64,000 bases of DNA from JACCXE01 sp963718605 (GTDB lineage: Bacteria; Actinomycetota; Acidimicrobiia; Acidimicrobiales; JACCXE01), in contig OY970363.1 in NCBI GenBank assembly GCA_963718605.1, positions 62,001 to 126,000 on the forward strand, written 5' to 3'. The notes below the pieces were generated by a model. It ran no database searches. It worked only from the letters and a program-made list of their open reading frames with translations, and had not been told where the DNA came from. This document shows, piece by piece, positions 33,869 to 41,986 of the stretch (within the stretch, counting starts at the first letter, position 1; the number at the start of each line of letters is the position of its first letter). Position numbers and translations under genes: made by a program.

Positions 33869-34461
33869 TGCCCGCGACCCAGTTGCGCATCACCGGCAAT
33901 CCGGAAGCGGATGCTCTCAACGCGCGTGACCCGCTGGCGCTGCTGATTGGCATGGTGCTGGACCAGCAGGTGCCGCTCGAGTGGGCGTTCCTCGGTCCGC
34001 ACACGTTGACGCAGCGGCTGGGCGCCGACCTCGACGTGGGCACGCTCGCGGCGATGGAGGAGGACGCGCTTGTCGCGGTGTTCTGCGACCGGCCCGCGAT
34101 GCATCGCTACCCCGCCGCGATGGCACGGCGGGTGCACGAACTGTGCAACCTCATCGTGAGCGAATACGACTCGGATCCCGCGGCCATCTGGACAACCGCG
34201 GCTGACGGCAAAGACCTCTACAAGCGCATCAAGGCGTTGCCCGGCTTCGGCGAGATGAAGGCGGGGATCTTCGTAGCGCTGCTCGCGAAACAATTCGGCG
34301 TCAGGCCGCCAGGTTGGGAAGCGGTTGCCGGTGATTACGGGCAAACGGGCAGCTTCCTGTCCGTGGCCGACATCGTCGACGCGGCGAGCCTCGGCAAAGT
34401 GCGCGCGTACAAGGCCCAGAAGAAGGCGGCGGCCAAAGCCGCGGCCGCCCCGAAGCCCTGA
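33868..34461 (+). CDS. HhH-GPD-type DNA base excision protein
   Basis: A 197-residue protein of the HhH-GPD superfamily in a form common in actinobacteria. It begins with PLALLIGMVLDQQVPLEWAF, and the helix-hairpin-helix region is IKALPGFGEMKAGIFVALLAK, followed by an aspartate-containing segment. DNA glycosylases of this fold remove damaged bases; whether this one keeps the catalytic Asp or Lys is not clear. The C-terminus is Lys/Ala-rich (KAAAKAAAAPKP). First gene of an operon with thiS, a GNAT gene and thiE. Confidence 0.75.
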   Translation: MPATQLRITGNPEADALNARDPLALLIGMVLDQQVPLEWAFLGPHTLTQRLGADLDVGTLAAMEEDALVAVFCDRPAMHRYPAAMARRVHELCNLIVSEYDSDPAAIWTTAADGKDLYKRIKALPGFGEMKAGIFVALLAKQFGVRPPGWEAVAGDYGQTGSFLSVADIVDAASLGKVRAYKAQKKAAAKAAAAPKP

Positions 34462-34661
34462 TCACCGTCACCGCCAACGGCACGCCGGTCTCGCTGGCCG
34501 AGGGCGCGACCGTCATCGATCTCCTCACGGAACTGGGCTGGGCTGGGCGCACTGTCGCGGTCGAACACAATGGCGACGCGCTGATCCGCAGTGAACATCC
34601 CACGACCTCGCTACACGACGGCGACACACTGGAGATCGTGAAAGCCGTGGCCGGTGGCTGA
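34458..34661 (+). CDS. thiS: Sulfur carrier protein ThiS
   Basis: A 67-codon frame encodes a ubiquitin-like sulfur carrier: ITVTANGTPVSLAEGATVID, an LLTELGWAGRTVAVEHNGD middle and a C-terminal VKAVAGG. The final Gly-Gly is where ThiF adenylates and sulfur is loaded for ThiG. It has no ATG, GTG or TTG start. The only position that fits the family N-terminus is CTG 34458, which overlaps the preceding TGA (CTGA), so gene callers would miss it. The stop overlaps the GTG of the next gene by eight bases. thiG and thiH are at 20-22 kb and thiE is two genes downstream. Confidence 0.85.
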   Translation: MITVTANGTPVSLAEGATVIDLLTELGWAGRTVAVEHNGDALIRSEHPTTSLHDGDTLEIVKAVAGG

Positions 34662-35265
34662 AGTCGCCTTGCGTCGTGCGTTGCGCGCCGATCTCGGCAC
34701 GATCGCCGACATTTGGGTCGACGCGTTCACGGCCGACCCTTGGCTGCGTTATATGCAGCCGGACGACGCAGGGTGGGCGGCGTTCGGTCACAAGTGGATG
34801 CGGTTCGTTGTCGACCACACCTTCGAACGCGGACATACCTTTCTTGCGCGGAATCAGGACGCCGCGATCGTGTGGATCCCGCCTGATCTTTCGTTCATCG
34901 ACGCCGCCGACGTGGAGCGCGCCCACGAAATAATCGCCGCCGCCTCCGGTGCGGCACGCGCCGACGACTGTCTCGCCACGATGGCGCAGGTTCGGCAGCA
35001 TTTCAGCGACGGCGCTCACTGGACGCTGCAGTGGATCGGTGTGCGCTCTTCGGGCCGCGGCCGCGGCCTCGGCGCCGCGCTTGTCACGCCGGGCCTCGCG
35101 GCGTGCGACGACGATGGGCTGCCGTGCAGCCTCGTTTCGAGCAATCCGCGGAACGTCACGTTCTATGAACGCCACGGCTTCCGAGTTGTCGCCGAGGTGC
35201 AGTCGCCCGATAGCGCCGTCACCTTGACACCGATGCACCGCGAGCCGCGGCCTGCCCATGGGTAA
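34654..35265 (+). CDS. GNAT family N-acetyltransferase
   Basis: About 203 residues. The acetyl-CoA-binding region is WIGVRSSGRGRGLGAALVTP, a variant of the R/Q-x-x-G-x-G/A loop, followed by CSLVSSNPRNVTFYERHGFRV. N-terminal RRALRADLGTIADIWVDAF is typical. The substrate is unknown; its place between thiS and thiE may be incidental. It overlaps thiS by eight bases and thiE by eight. Confidence 0.8.
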   Translation: MAEVALRRALRADLGTIADIWVDAFTADPWLRYMQPDDAGWAAFGHKWMRFVVDHTFERGHTFLARNQDAAIVWIPPDLSFIDAADVERAHEIIAAASGAARADDCLATMAQVRQHFSDGAHWTLQWIGVRSSGRGRGLGAALVTPGLAACDDDGLPCSLVSSNPRNVTFYERHGFRVVAEVQSPDSAVTLTPMHREPRPAHG

Positions 35266-35908
35266 CGAGCCGCTAAGCGGGCCGCTGGCCGGGCGCCGTT
35301 TCTATCTGTGCACCCCCGACCGGCCCGACCTGCCGCAGTTTGTCGATGCGTGCATTCGCGGCGGCGTCGACATCGTGCAATACCGGGAGAAGAACGCCGA
35401 CGCGCGTGCAGTGCTGAAGCGCGCCGCGCTCGTGCGCGACGTCTGCCGGTCCCACGGCGTGCCCTTCATCCTCAACGACCGACCTGACCTCGCGGTCGAA
35501 CTCGGTGCCGACGGCGTGCACGTGGGCCAGGACGACTGCCCGCCCGCGGCCGCTCGACGCATCCTCGGACCGAACGCGATCATCGGGCTGTCCACGCATC
35601 ACCAGGACGACATGACCGGCGCCGAACGCGAACCGATCGACTACATCTCGGTCGGCCCGATCAACCCGACGCCTACGAAGCCGGGTAGGCCCGGCGTCGG
35701 CCTCGGCTACCTGCGTTACGCGGTCGACAACGCGCCGGTGCCCTACTACGTGACGGGCGGCGTCAACCCGAAGTCGATCGGGGATCTACTCGCGTCGGGC
35801 GCGACGCGCTTCGTCGCGGTGCGCTGGTTGACCGAAGCCTCCGACGCCTACGAAGCGGCCAAGAAACTCCGCCGCGCGATCGATACCGGCAAAGCCGTCC
35901 GCGACTAG
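35258..35908 (+). CDS. thiE: Thiamine-phosphate synthase ThiE
   Basis: A 216-residue TIM-barrel enzyme that joins hydroxymethylpyrimidine diphosphate and thiazole phosphate. Diagnostic blocks are VDIVQYREKNADAR, FILNDRPDLAVELGADGVHVGQDD, IIGLSTHH, YISVGPINPTPTKPGRP and YYVTGGVNPKSIGDLLASGA. All substrate-binding residues of the family that I can recognise are present. Its stop shares four bases (CTAG) with the convergent amidohydrolase gene. Confidence 0.95.
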   Translation: MGNEPLSGPLAGRRFYLCTPDRPDLPQFVDACIRGGVDIVQYREKNADARAVLKRAALVRDVCRSHGVPFILNDRPDLAVELGADGVHVGQDDCPPAAARRILGPNAIIGLSTHHQDDMTGAEREPIDYISVGPINPTPTKPGRPGVGLGYLRYAVDNAPVPYYVTGGVNPKSIGDLLASGATRFVAVRWLTEASDAYEAAKKLRRAIDTGKAVRD

Positions 35909-37602
35909 GCGCGCACGAGAGTGCCGGGGCGGGCGCCGGTGGCGACGCCGTTCTCGAAGGTGACCTCACCGGCGCAGATCGTGGCCGTGTAGCCGTCGAC
36001 GTACTGCACGAGGCGGCGGCCGCCGGCAGGCAGGTCGAAGATCATCTCCGGCGCATGGATCTGCAGGTTGTCGAAATCGATGACGTTGATGTCGGCCCGC
36101 TTGCCCGGCTTCAGTTCGCCCCGGTCGGTGAAGCCGTAGAGGTGGGCGGTGCGCTGCGTCTGCTGCTGCACCACGTATTCGATCGGAAGCTTCTCGCCTC
36201 GCTTGCGATCGCGGGCCCAGTGGGTGAGGTTGAACGTGGTCATTGACGCGTCGCAAATGAGGCCGCAGTGCGCGCCGCCATCGGACAGGCCGAGCACGGT
36301 CGATGGGTGCGACACCATCTCGCGGATCGCGTCGAAGTTGTGGTCCACGTACGACGCGAGCGGAGCGAAGAAGAACGCCTTGCCGTCGCGCTCGAGCAGC
36401 CAGTCCAACGCGACTTCTTGCGGCGTGCAGCCGCGGCGCTCGGCCTCGGCCGCGACCGACGCCTCGCGCGGCGGCTCGTAGTCCGGCGGATCACCGAGCG
36501 GGAACATGTGGTCCCAGCGCGACATGAGCGGCGACGTGACCTTGCCCTCTTCGCTGAGCAACGCTGCGCGCACCTCGGGCTTGCGCAGCTCGGCGACGCG
36601 CTCAGCCAGCGGAAGGTCGCTCAGTCCCCGATAGGTCGGGTGCGTGATGAAAGGATGGAACGACGACTGGAGGCCGAAGAGCATGCCGGTCGGTCGGTTG
36701 CCGACCTGCGGCACGAACTGCACGCCCTCTTCCTGCAACGCCTGCGCGTGCGCGAGCACGTCGCGATAGCCCTCGGGCGCGAACGGCGTCTGCGCGGTGA
36801 GGAAGGTGACGGGCCGACCGGTCGAACGCGCGATCTCGACCATCCAGTCGCGCTCGGGGCCGTCGTGGCCCGAGCGGTCGCTGATGATCTGGATGACGCC
36901 CTTGCCGGTCTTGCCGATCGCCTCGGAGATGGCGACTACCTCTTCGCCCGGAGCGGTGGTGCCGGGCACGAGGCCGTACTTGGAGCGGTGCAAGACCGTG
37001 CGCGAGGTGGAGAAGCCGACCGCGCCGCTCTCGACCGCTTCGGCCGACAGCTTCGCCATCATCGCGACGTCTTCGTGCGTGGCGCCATCGTCGTGGGCCC
37101 GGTCCCCCATCACGTACGCGCGCAGCGCGGCGTGGGGCACCTGCGCGGCGACGTCGAGCACGCGCGGCATCGAAGCGAGCGCGTCCATGTATTCCGGGAA
37201 GCTCTCCCACTGCCAGTCGATGCCCTCGTGCAGCGCGGTGCCGGGGATGTCTTCGACGCTCTCCATGAGCTCGATCAGCAAGCCCTGCTCGTCCGCGCCG
37301 CGACGGGCGGGCGCGAACCCCACGCCGCAGTTGCCCATGACGACCGTGGTGGCACCGTGCCAGGAGGACGGTGTGACTTCGGGGTCCCACGTGACTTGCC
37401 CGTCGTAGTGCGTGTGCACGTCGACCCAGCCGGGAGCGACGAACTTGCCGGCCGCGTCGATGTCGCGGGTGCCCTGCGGCGCCGTGCCTGCAGGTTCGAT
37501 CGAAGTAATCGTGGAGCCGTCGACGACGATGTCGCCGGCGTAAGCGGGCGCACCTGTCCCGTCGACGATGGTGGCGTTGCGAATGACGAGATCAGGCATC
37601 AA
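35905..37602 (-). CDS. Amidohydrolase family (D-aminoacylase-like) protein
   Basis: About 565 residues (ATG 37602 or 37599). The metal-binding HxH is in GWVDVHTHYDGQVTWDP, after the usual N-terminal beta-sandwich (RNATIVDGTGAPAYAGDI). Further blocks are VMGNCGVGFAPARRG, VGFSTSRTVLHRSKYG and LSDGGAHCGLICDAS. This resembles N-acyl-D-amino-acid deacylases and related hydrolases of unknown substrate. A dyad sits directly upstream (37610-37625). Neighbouring genes point to a catabolic region. Confidence 0.82.
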   Translation of the reverse strand: MMPDLVIRNATIVDGTGAPAYAGDIVVDGSTITSIEPAGTAPQGTRDIDAAGKFVAPGWVDVHTHYDGQVTWDPEVTPSSWHGATTVVMGNCGVGFAPARRGADEQGLLIELMESVEDIPGTALHEGIDWQWESFPEYMDALASMPRVLDVAAQVPHAALRAYVMGDRAHDDGATHEDVAMMAKLSAEAVESGAVGFSTSRTVLHRSKYGLVPGTTAPGEEVVAISEAIGKTGKGVIQIISDRSGHDGPERDWMVEIARSTGRPVTFLTAQTPFAPEGYRDVLAHAQALQEEGVQFVPQVGNRPTGMLFGLQSSFHPFITHPTYRGLSDLPLAERVAELRKPEVRAALLSEEGKVTSPLMSRWDHMFPLGDPPDYEPPREASVAAEAERRGCTPQEVALDWLLERDGKAFFFAPLASYVDHNFDAIREMVSHPSTVLGLSDGGAHCGLICDASMTTFNLTHWARDRKRGEKLPIEYVVQQQTQRTAHLYGFTDRGELKPGKRADINVIDFDNLQIHAPEMIFDLPAGGRRLVQYVDGYTATICAGEVTFENGVATGARPGTLVRA

Positions 37603-37609
37603 TGGAGTC

Positions 37610-37625
37610 TAATGCAAGGGCATTA
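37610..37625. promoter_or_regulatory. Dyad TAATGC-aagg-GCATTA upstream of the amidohydrolase
   Basis: A perfect six-base dyad with a four-base spacer lies 8-10 bases upstream of the minus-strand start at 37602/37599. It could be a repressor site or a short hairpin over the ribosome-binding region. Confidence 0.45.
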
Positions 37626-37646
37626 ATCCTGCCGAATGCAGCCTCT

Positions 37647-38576
37647 CTAGTACGACTCGAGGTCGAGGGCCGAGGTACCGATCGTCTTCGCGATGGCGGC
37701 CGCGTCGCCGTCGCCGTAGTCGGCACCGAGTTCTTCGCCGAGTTCGCGCAACGTGTACTTGTACCGATTCGCCCACGTCTCGTAGCTCTCGACGCGGGAC
37801 GCGTCGGTGTGGCTCACGATGTAGCCGCGACTGGATTTGCGGATGACGGGCTCGGTCGCCTCACCGAACCGGATGTCGATCGACCAACGCACGCGACCGG
37901 CGTTGTTGTCCAGCGCGTGATGCAGCGTGAGATCGCTGAAGAACAGCACGTCGCCGGGCTCCATCGCCGCGGTGAACGGATTCGCCGGAACGTGCTCGTC
38001 GGCGACGGTGCGCAGGCCGTTGACCGAGGGCACCTGCGGAATCAAACCCTGCCGATGCGAACCCGGGCCCATTTCGAGACAGCCGGAGTCGCCGTCAACC
38101 CGGACCAACGGCACCCACGCGCTAATCAACTTCCCGTCGGTCGGATCCCACTGCTTGTAATAGTGCGCGTCCTGATGCCAGTGGATGCGCTGCGTGTCGT
38201 GTCCGGCCGAGTCGCGTGGCCGGCCGTTCCAGATCGAGTGCGCGATCAGGTCGGGCCCGATGAGCGTGCGCGCCGCGTCCAACAGCGCGGGGTGTTGCCA
38301 TAGCGCATAGACCTCAGGGCTGACGAGGATGCGGCGCCACGCGGTCGCGTACAGCGCGGGCAACTGGGCCCGCAGCACGTTCCAGCGCTGATCGAACGGG
38401 TAGCCCTTCGCCGCGTCCGTGATCACGCCGGCCTCGACCCACGAGTCGGCCAAACGGTCGACCGCGTCTGCGAAGACGCGTTGCAGACCTTCCAGCGTTT
38501 CTTTGTCGATCACGCCCCGGCGGATGAGGAACCCATCGCGCTCGAAGGTGGCGACCTCTTCCCCCGTCAAGGACAT
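37647..38576 (-). CDS. Phytanoyl-CoA dioxygenase family protein
   Basis: A 309-residue Fe(II)/2-oxoglutarate oxygenase. The iron-binding HxD is in IHWHQDAHYYKQWDP, the distal His in FSDLTLHHALDNN and the 2-oxoglutarate Arg in GRVRWSIDIRF. The N-terminal TFERDGFLIRRGVID is typical of PhyH proteins. The substrate is unknown. It starts 41 bases after the amidase stop on the same strand, with a TetR-like dyad between them. Confidence 0.85.
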   Translation of the reverse strand: MSLTGEEVATFERDGFLIRRGVIDKETLEGLQRVFADAVDRLADSWVEAGVITDAAKGYPFDQRWNVLRAQLPALYATAWRRILVSPEVYALWQHPALLDAARTLIGPDLIAHSIWNGRPRDSAGHDTQRIHWHQDAHYYKQWDPTDGKLISAWVPLVRVDGDSGCLEMGPGSHRQGLIPQVPSVNGLRTVADEHVPANPFTAAMEPGDVLFFSDLTLHHALDNNAGRVRWSIDIRFGEATEPVIRKSSRGYIVSHTDASRVESYETWANRYKYTLRELGEELGADYGDGDAAAIAKTIGTSALDLESY

Positions 38577-38587
38577 GACATAAACCG

Positions 38588-38601
38588 TACCAGTTGGTCA
38601 G
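38588..38601. promoter_or_regulatory. TetR-like dyad upstream of the PhyH-family gene
   Basis: The sequence taccagttggtcag contains the half-sites ACCA and TGGT around a two-base centre. It lies 12 to 25 bases upstream of the minus-strand start at 38576. The dyad is short, so the operator assignment is tentative. Confidence 0.3.
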
Positions 38602-38617
38602 TAATTTGGGAATGGAC

Positions 38618-39724
38618 TCAAAGCGACGCCTCGACGCGGGCGGCGGTGGCGAGCAGCAACTCTTCGCCGCCGGGGCCTGCGACCAGTTGCAGGCTGGCGC
38701 CGGGCCCACCCGGAAGCGGAATCGAGACTGCGGGCACGCCGGCGAGGTTGAACGGGAACACGAGCGGGTTGGGCAGGAAGTCGGCGCCCACGGGCACCGG
38801 CGCCTCATGCAGCGTGGGCAGCGCGATCACCGGGACACGCGCGAGCAGGGCGAGGAGTTCGCGCGTCCACTGTTCTTGCTCGCTTAGGCCTTCCTTGTAC
38901 GCGTCTTCGGTGATGCCGGCGCAGCCGCGCAAGCGATCGCCGACGTACTCGTGCACCCCGCCGGGGATAGCCAACAATTCCTGGTCGGACTGCCACGCCT
39001 CGAAACCGATCACTATCGCGAAGGAGCGGCCGCACCGGTCCCAGCCTTCGAGTTCGACCGGCTCGATGTTCATTTCGGCATCCCGCAGCGCATCGTCGAC
39101 CGCTTTGTCGAAGAGCGGATCGACCGACACGTCAGGCGCAGTAGCGAGCCGTCCGATCACGGTGGCCGGCGCAACACCATCCACACTGAATCCGGGCACC
39201 AGCATTTGCATGCCGACGACAAGCCCGGCGACGTCGCGCGCGAGCGGGCCAACGGTGTCGAGCGACGGAGACAAGGGCCAGACGCCTTCAAGCGACACTC
39301 GACCGTGGGTCGTCTTGAGGCCGGCGATGCCGCAACACGCGGCGGGCAGCCGCACGGATCCCCCGGTGTCGGTGCCGAAGCCGACGTCGGCTTCGTCAAG
39401 CGCCACCGCGACCGCCGAGCCGCTCGAGGAACCACCCGGCACGAGACCGGGCCAACGCGGGTTCACCGGGTCGCCGAACGTCGGGTTGAGGCCGGTGGTG
39501 CCGAAGCACAGCTCGTGCAGGTTGGTCTTGCCCACGATGCGCGCCCCCGCGGCGCGCGCCGTCGTGACGCACGCCGCGTCCTTCTCGGCGACGGTGCCCC
39601 GGTCGGCCAACGCTTTGCAGCCCGCGGTGGTGACGGTGCCCGCAATGTCGATCGCGTCTTTGACGGCGAGGCGCGGCGCGGCGCTATCGCCATGCTCGTC
39701 AAGACGCAGTATCCACTCGTTCAA
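38618..39724 (-). CDS. Amidase signature family protein
   Basis: About 368 residues from TTG 39724, which has GGGAG a few bases upstream. The Ser-cisSer-Lys triad is visible: Lys in LAVKDAIDIAG, the Gly/Ser-rich block GGSSSGSAVAVALDEADVGF, and the nucleophile Ser in GTDTGGSVRLPAACCGIAGL. It hydrolyses amides, but substrate and any link to GatA are unclear; at 368 residues it is short for the family. It follows the alpha/beta hydrolase gene by ten bases. A longer frame to 39865 overlaps that gene and is rejected. Confidence 0.85.
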   Translation of the reverse strand: MNEWILRLDEHGDSAAPRLAVKDAIDIAGTVTTAGCKALADRGTVAEKDAACVTTARAAGARIVGKTNLHELCFGTTGLNPTFGDPVNPRWPGLVPGGSSSGSAVAVALDEADVGFGTDTGGSVRLPAACCGIAGLKTTHGRVSLEGVWPLSPSLDTVGPLARDVAGLVVGMQMLVPGFSVDGVAPATVIGRLATAPDVSVDPLFDKAVDDALRDAEMNIEPVELEGWDRCGRSFAIVIGFEAWQSDQELLAIPGGVHEYVGDRLRGCAGITEDAYKEGLSEQEQWTRELLALLARVPVIALPTLHEAPVPVGADFLPNPLVFPFNLAGVPAVSIPLPGGPGASLQLVAGPGGEELLLATAARVEASL

Positions 39725-39734
39725 TTGGGCTCCC

Positions 39735-40514
39735 TCATCCGTTTTCGTTTCGGGGTGGGCCGAGACGCGACGCCCATCCCACGAGCACAGCGATCGCGCG
39801 CGGGTCGTGGCGCAACCGGTGTTGCGCGCCGACGAGCACGCGCACGTCCACGTCGCCGTCGTCACCGCCGGCCGCCATTAGCTCGCGGGCCGACGTGACG
39901 GGCACGACATCGTCTTCGCTGCCATGCACCAACAGCACGGGCCGCTTCTGCATCTTTGCGATCGCCTTGCGCGGGCTCTCGCTCACAAAGTCCGTGGCCC
40001 ATAGCGAAACATCCTCGGGAAAGGCTTTGTCCTTCACCACGCCGAGTTCACGGCACGCGTCGAGAAAGCGGCGCGGCTCGGCCGACCAGCTGTCGAAGGT
40101 CGCCGGCACCGCGAACCCGGCGACGGATTTGATGCGGGCGTCGTGTGCGCCGCGACACAGCGCGACCGCGCCGCCGGCGCTGAAGCCGGCCACGCCGACT
40201 TCCACGAGATTGCGGGTTTGGGTGATCCAGTCGATCGCGACGCCGAGGTCGTCAATCCATCCCGACAAGGAAAAGTCGCCGTCGGACTTCCCACAACCGC
40301 GGAAGGTGAAGGTCAGCACCGCCGCCCCGGTCTCGTCGGCGAGGAACTGGGCCAGGTCGGCGTAGCCCTCGCCGGTCGCGAGCGCGCCGCGCGGCATGGA
40401 GGGAAAACCGTGGCAGAGCACCACCGCCGCGGCGCCGCGCTCGGCACCGGGAGGCAGCGCAAGTTGTCCGACAAGGTCGCCCGCCGCCCCCGGCAAGACG
40501 ACGGGCTCAGCCAC
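39735..40514 (-). CDS. Alpha/beta hydrolase
   Basis: A 259-residue serine hydrolase. Oxyanion region CHGFPSMPRG, nucleophile elbow VGVAGFSAGGAVAL, acid in LLVHGSEDDVVPV, and His in VLVGAQHRLRHDP. The TFRGCGKSDGDFSLSGW segment recalls esterases and peptidases of the Hydrolase_4 type. Substrate unknown. It begins one base after the small conserved gene at 40515-40730 ends. Confidence 0.82.
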   Translation of the reverse strand: MAEPVVLPGAAGDLVGQLALPPGAERGAAAVVLCHGFPSMPRGALATGEGYADLAQFLADETGAAVLTFTFRGCGKSDGDFSLSGWIDDLGVAIDWITQTRNLVEVGVAGFSAGGAVALCRGAHDARIKSVAGFAVPATFDSWSAEPRRFLDACRELGVVKDKAFPEDVSLWATDFVSESPRKAIAKMQKRPVLLVHGSEDDVVPVTSARELMAAGGDDGDVDVRVLVGAQHRLRHDPRAIAVLVGWASRLGPPRNENG

Positions 40515-40730
40515 CTAACTCAAATCGCGGTCGGAGTGGCCCTTCCACAGCTTGTAGCCGCGGTTGCGCGCCTCTGCGAGGCGATCGGGGCCGAACGTTT
40601 GGTAGGTCTGAGCGGTGACGAGTTCGTCGACCAGCGCCGAGTCCAGGTCCGAAGCGTCGAGGTCATAGACGACTTGCGATCGCTTGTCGCCGAGAAACCG
40701 GTTGTGTTCGAAACGGGTGGGCCGACTCAT
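40515..40730 (-). CDS. Small conserved-looking protein, unknown function
   Basis: A 71-residue acidic protein: MSRPTRFEHNRFLGDKRSQV, then DLDASDLDSALVDELVTAQT and a C-terminal FGPDRLAEARNRGYKLWKG. No membrane segment, cysteine or recognisable domain. Its stop is immediately next to the hydrolase start, so it is probably cotranscribed with it. The structured RNA and its terminator lie just upstream on the same strand. Confidence 0.5.
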   Translation of the reverse strand: MSRPTRFEHNRFLGDKRSQVVYDLDASDLDSALVDELVTAQTYQTFGPDRLAEARNRGYKLWKGHSDRDLS

Positions 40731-40756
40731 TGCCGTTTGAAACTACCTGCAGACGC

Positions 40757-40789
40757 GCCGAAGGGGCACCACCGTGGCGCCCCTTCGGC
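40757..40789 (-). terminator. Strong GC-rich terminator hairpin
   Basis: The arms gccgaaggggc (40757-40767) and gccccttcggc (40779-40789) are perfectly complementary over 11 bases around an 11-base loop. There is no T-run, which is usual for actinobacterial terminators. It lies at the 3' end of the minus-strand RNA element. Confidence 0.7.
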
Positions 40790-40964
40790 TAGATAACTAT
40801 CGGAAAGTCTCGCTGACCGGACTACGCAGGGAGGACGAGGCCTGCCCGGGGGTTCCAACGAGGGTGACTGGCGAGTATTCGCCGGGTGGTCCGACAAGCC
40901 GCCTTAGCGGCCAGCCACCTCCAGAGTCCTAAAACGTAAATGCATTCGCTGGACCACCTCCTTT
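40790..40964 (-). ncRNA. Candidate structured RNA with a short leader ORF
   Basis: Read on the minus strand, this region contains several short stems with small loops: gccgc-taag-gcggc, ggcga-atac-tcgcc, and a long-range pairing of ggtggtcc (next to the ribosome-binding site) with ggaccacc about 65 bases later. Upstream is a strong AAAGGAGGT site followed by a 13-codon ORF. Downstream is the terminator at 40757-40789. The 338-base space 40731-41068 has no other gene. The compact folding, the SD in a stem and the terminator suggest an attenuator or small RNA; no known family is assigned. Confidence 0.55.
40904..40945 (-). CDS. 13-residue leader peptide MHLRFRTLEVAGR
   Basis: ATG at 40945, TAA at 40904-40906. 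AAAGGAGGT ends ten bases before the ATG, a near-ideal ribosome-binding site for the 16S anti-SD. The ORF lies inside the structured RNA, and its stop codon falls in the loop of the gccgc/gcggc hairpin. It contains three Arg codons and no run of one amino acid, so a simple amino-acid attenuator is not obvious. Confidence 0.5.
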   Translation of the reverse strand: MHLRFRTLEVAGR

Positions 40965-41068
40965 CTCTGGTGCACGCAGTAAATCAGAAACCGAGGGCCT
41001 TGTGGTGGCATTTACGCGCGGTTCACAGGTGCCCCCGGAATTCGGCCCCAGCGGCATAGTTTCGGAGC

Positions 41069-41986
41069 GTGAGAACAACGACCCGGCGGGCCCTGATCGT
41101 GGTGGTAGCAGTCGCGGTGCTCGGTCTGTTCGGCGGACTGGTGGTGCACGACAGCGACCGTACGTTGTTCGGGCTCGGCTCCAAGAAGACTCCTCCGACC
41201 CTGGCCGACGGCTCCCCTGTCCCCACTCTGCCGAACGGCTCACCCGTCCCGACCTTCCGCGACCACACGCCCGTCCCGACAACTCCCGAAGGCAGGCCCA
41301 TCCCGACCTTCGCGGACGACCCGAGAAACCTCGTGAACAAGGACGGCTCGCGGCGTCCGACCACCACGCGGTTCGTGGAAAGCAAAGAGGACGACCCGGA
41401 AGCAGAGTGGGGCCCCGTAGCCGACTGCCCGAACGCCGAAGCAACGCGGCCGGCCGTCCTGGTGGCACAGTTCACGCACACCGACAACACGCCGCTCAGC
41501 TTCGACCGCGCCGTCGGCATGTTGGACGAGGCCAACGTGTCGAGCGAGCGGCTACGCCGCCTCGGTGAAGCGCACTTCCTCGGCTTCATCGCAAACCCGG
41601 GGACCGTTGGCTCTCTCATCGAGGGGGCTAGGCGGCTGGCCGCGCTCGCGCCCAAGAGTGGCGAGAAAAAGGTCGACGTAGAAATGCACTGTGAGGGTCA
41701 TACGCGCAGCGATGGAAGTATCACGCTGGTCTTGCCCGAGGGCATCGACCCCGATGCCGTTGTGTACCGCAACGGTTTTCGCGACACCGTCGACCGGACA
41801 TTCTCGTTAAGCGACGAGCGCGGCGCGACGCTGTGGAGCCTGAAGACGGACAAGGACCACACCGTGCGTAGGGCGATCGCCTACATGCGCGACCGCGACG
41901 TGCTGGCGGCCTACCCCGGCGCCGGCTGCGCGGTGAAGAACGGCGACCCGAACCAGCCGGTGCCTTGCGGGCTGCGCGTCGGTTAG
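41069..41986 (+). CDS. Membrane-anchored protein with PVPT repeats, unknown function
   Basis: A 305-residue protein from a GTG start. Residues 8-26 (ALIVVVAVAVLGLFGGLVV) form a signal anchor. Residues 42-82 hold four short repeats of the type DGSPVPTLPNGSPVPTF, TPVPTTPEGRPIPTF, likely an extended surface linker. Residues 115-305 form a predicted globular domain with cysteines in DCPN, MHCEG, GAGCAV and PCGLRVG that could make disulfides. I recognise no family. It shares four bases (TTAG) with the convergent gene. Confidence 0.6.
   Translation: MRTTTRRALIVVVAVAVLGLFGGLVVHDSDRTLFGLGSKKTPPTLADGSPVPTLPNGSPVPTFRDHTPVPTTPEGRPIPTFADDPRNLVNKDGSRRPTTTRFVESKEDDPEAEWGPVADCPNAEATRPAVLVAQFTHTDNTPLSFDRAVGMLDEANVSSERLRRLGEAHFLGFIANPGTVGSLIEGARRLAALAPKSGEKKVDVEMHCEGHTRSDGSITLVLPEGIDPDAVVYRNGFRDTVDRTFSLSDERGATLWSLKTDKDHTVRRAIAYMRDRDVLAAYPGAGCAVKNGDPNQPVPCGLRVG

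Noticed and set aside
40729..40906. Stop-codon read-through of the 13-residue ORF
   Set aside because: The frame stays open after the TAA as far as about 40729, but in GC-rich DNA this is common and the encoded stretch is basic and unstructured.
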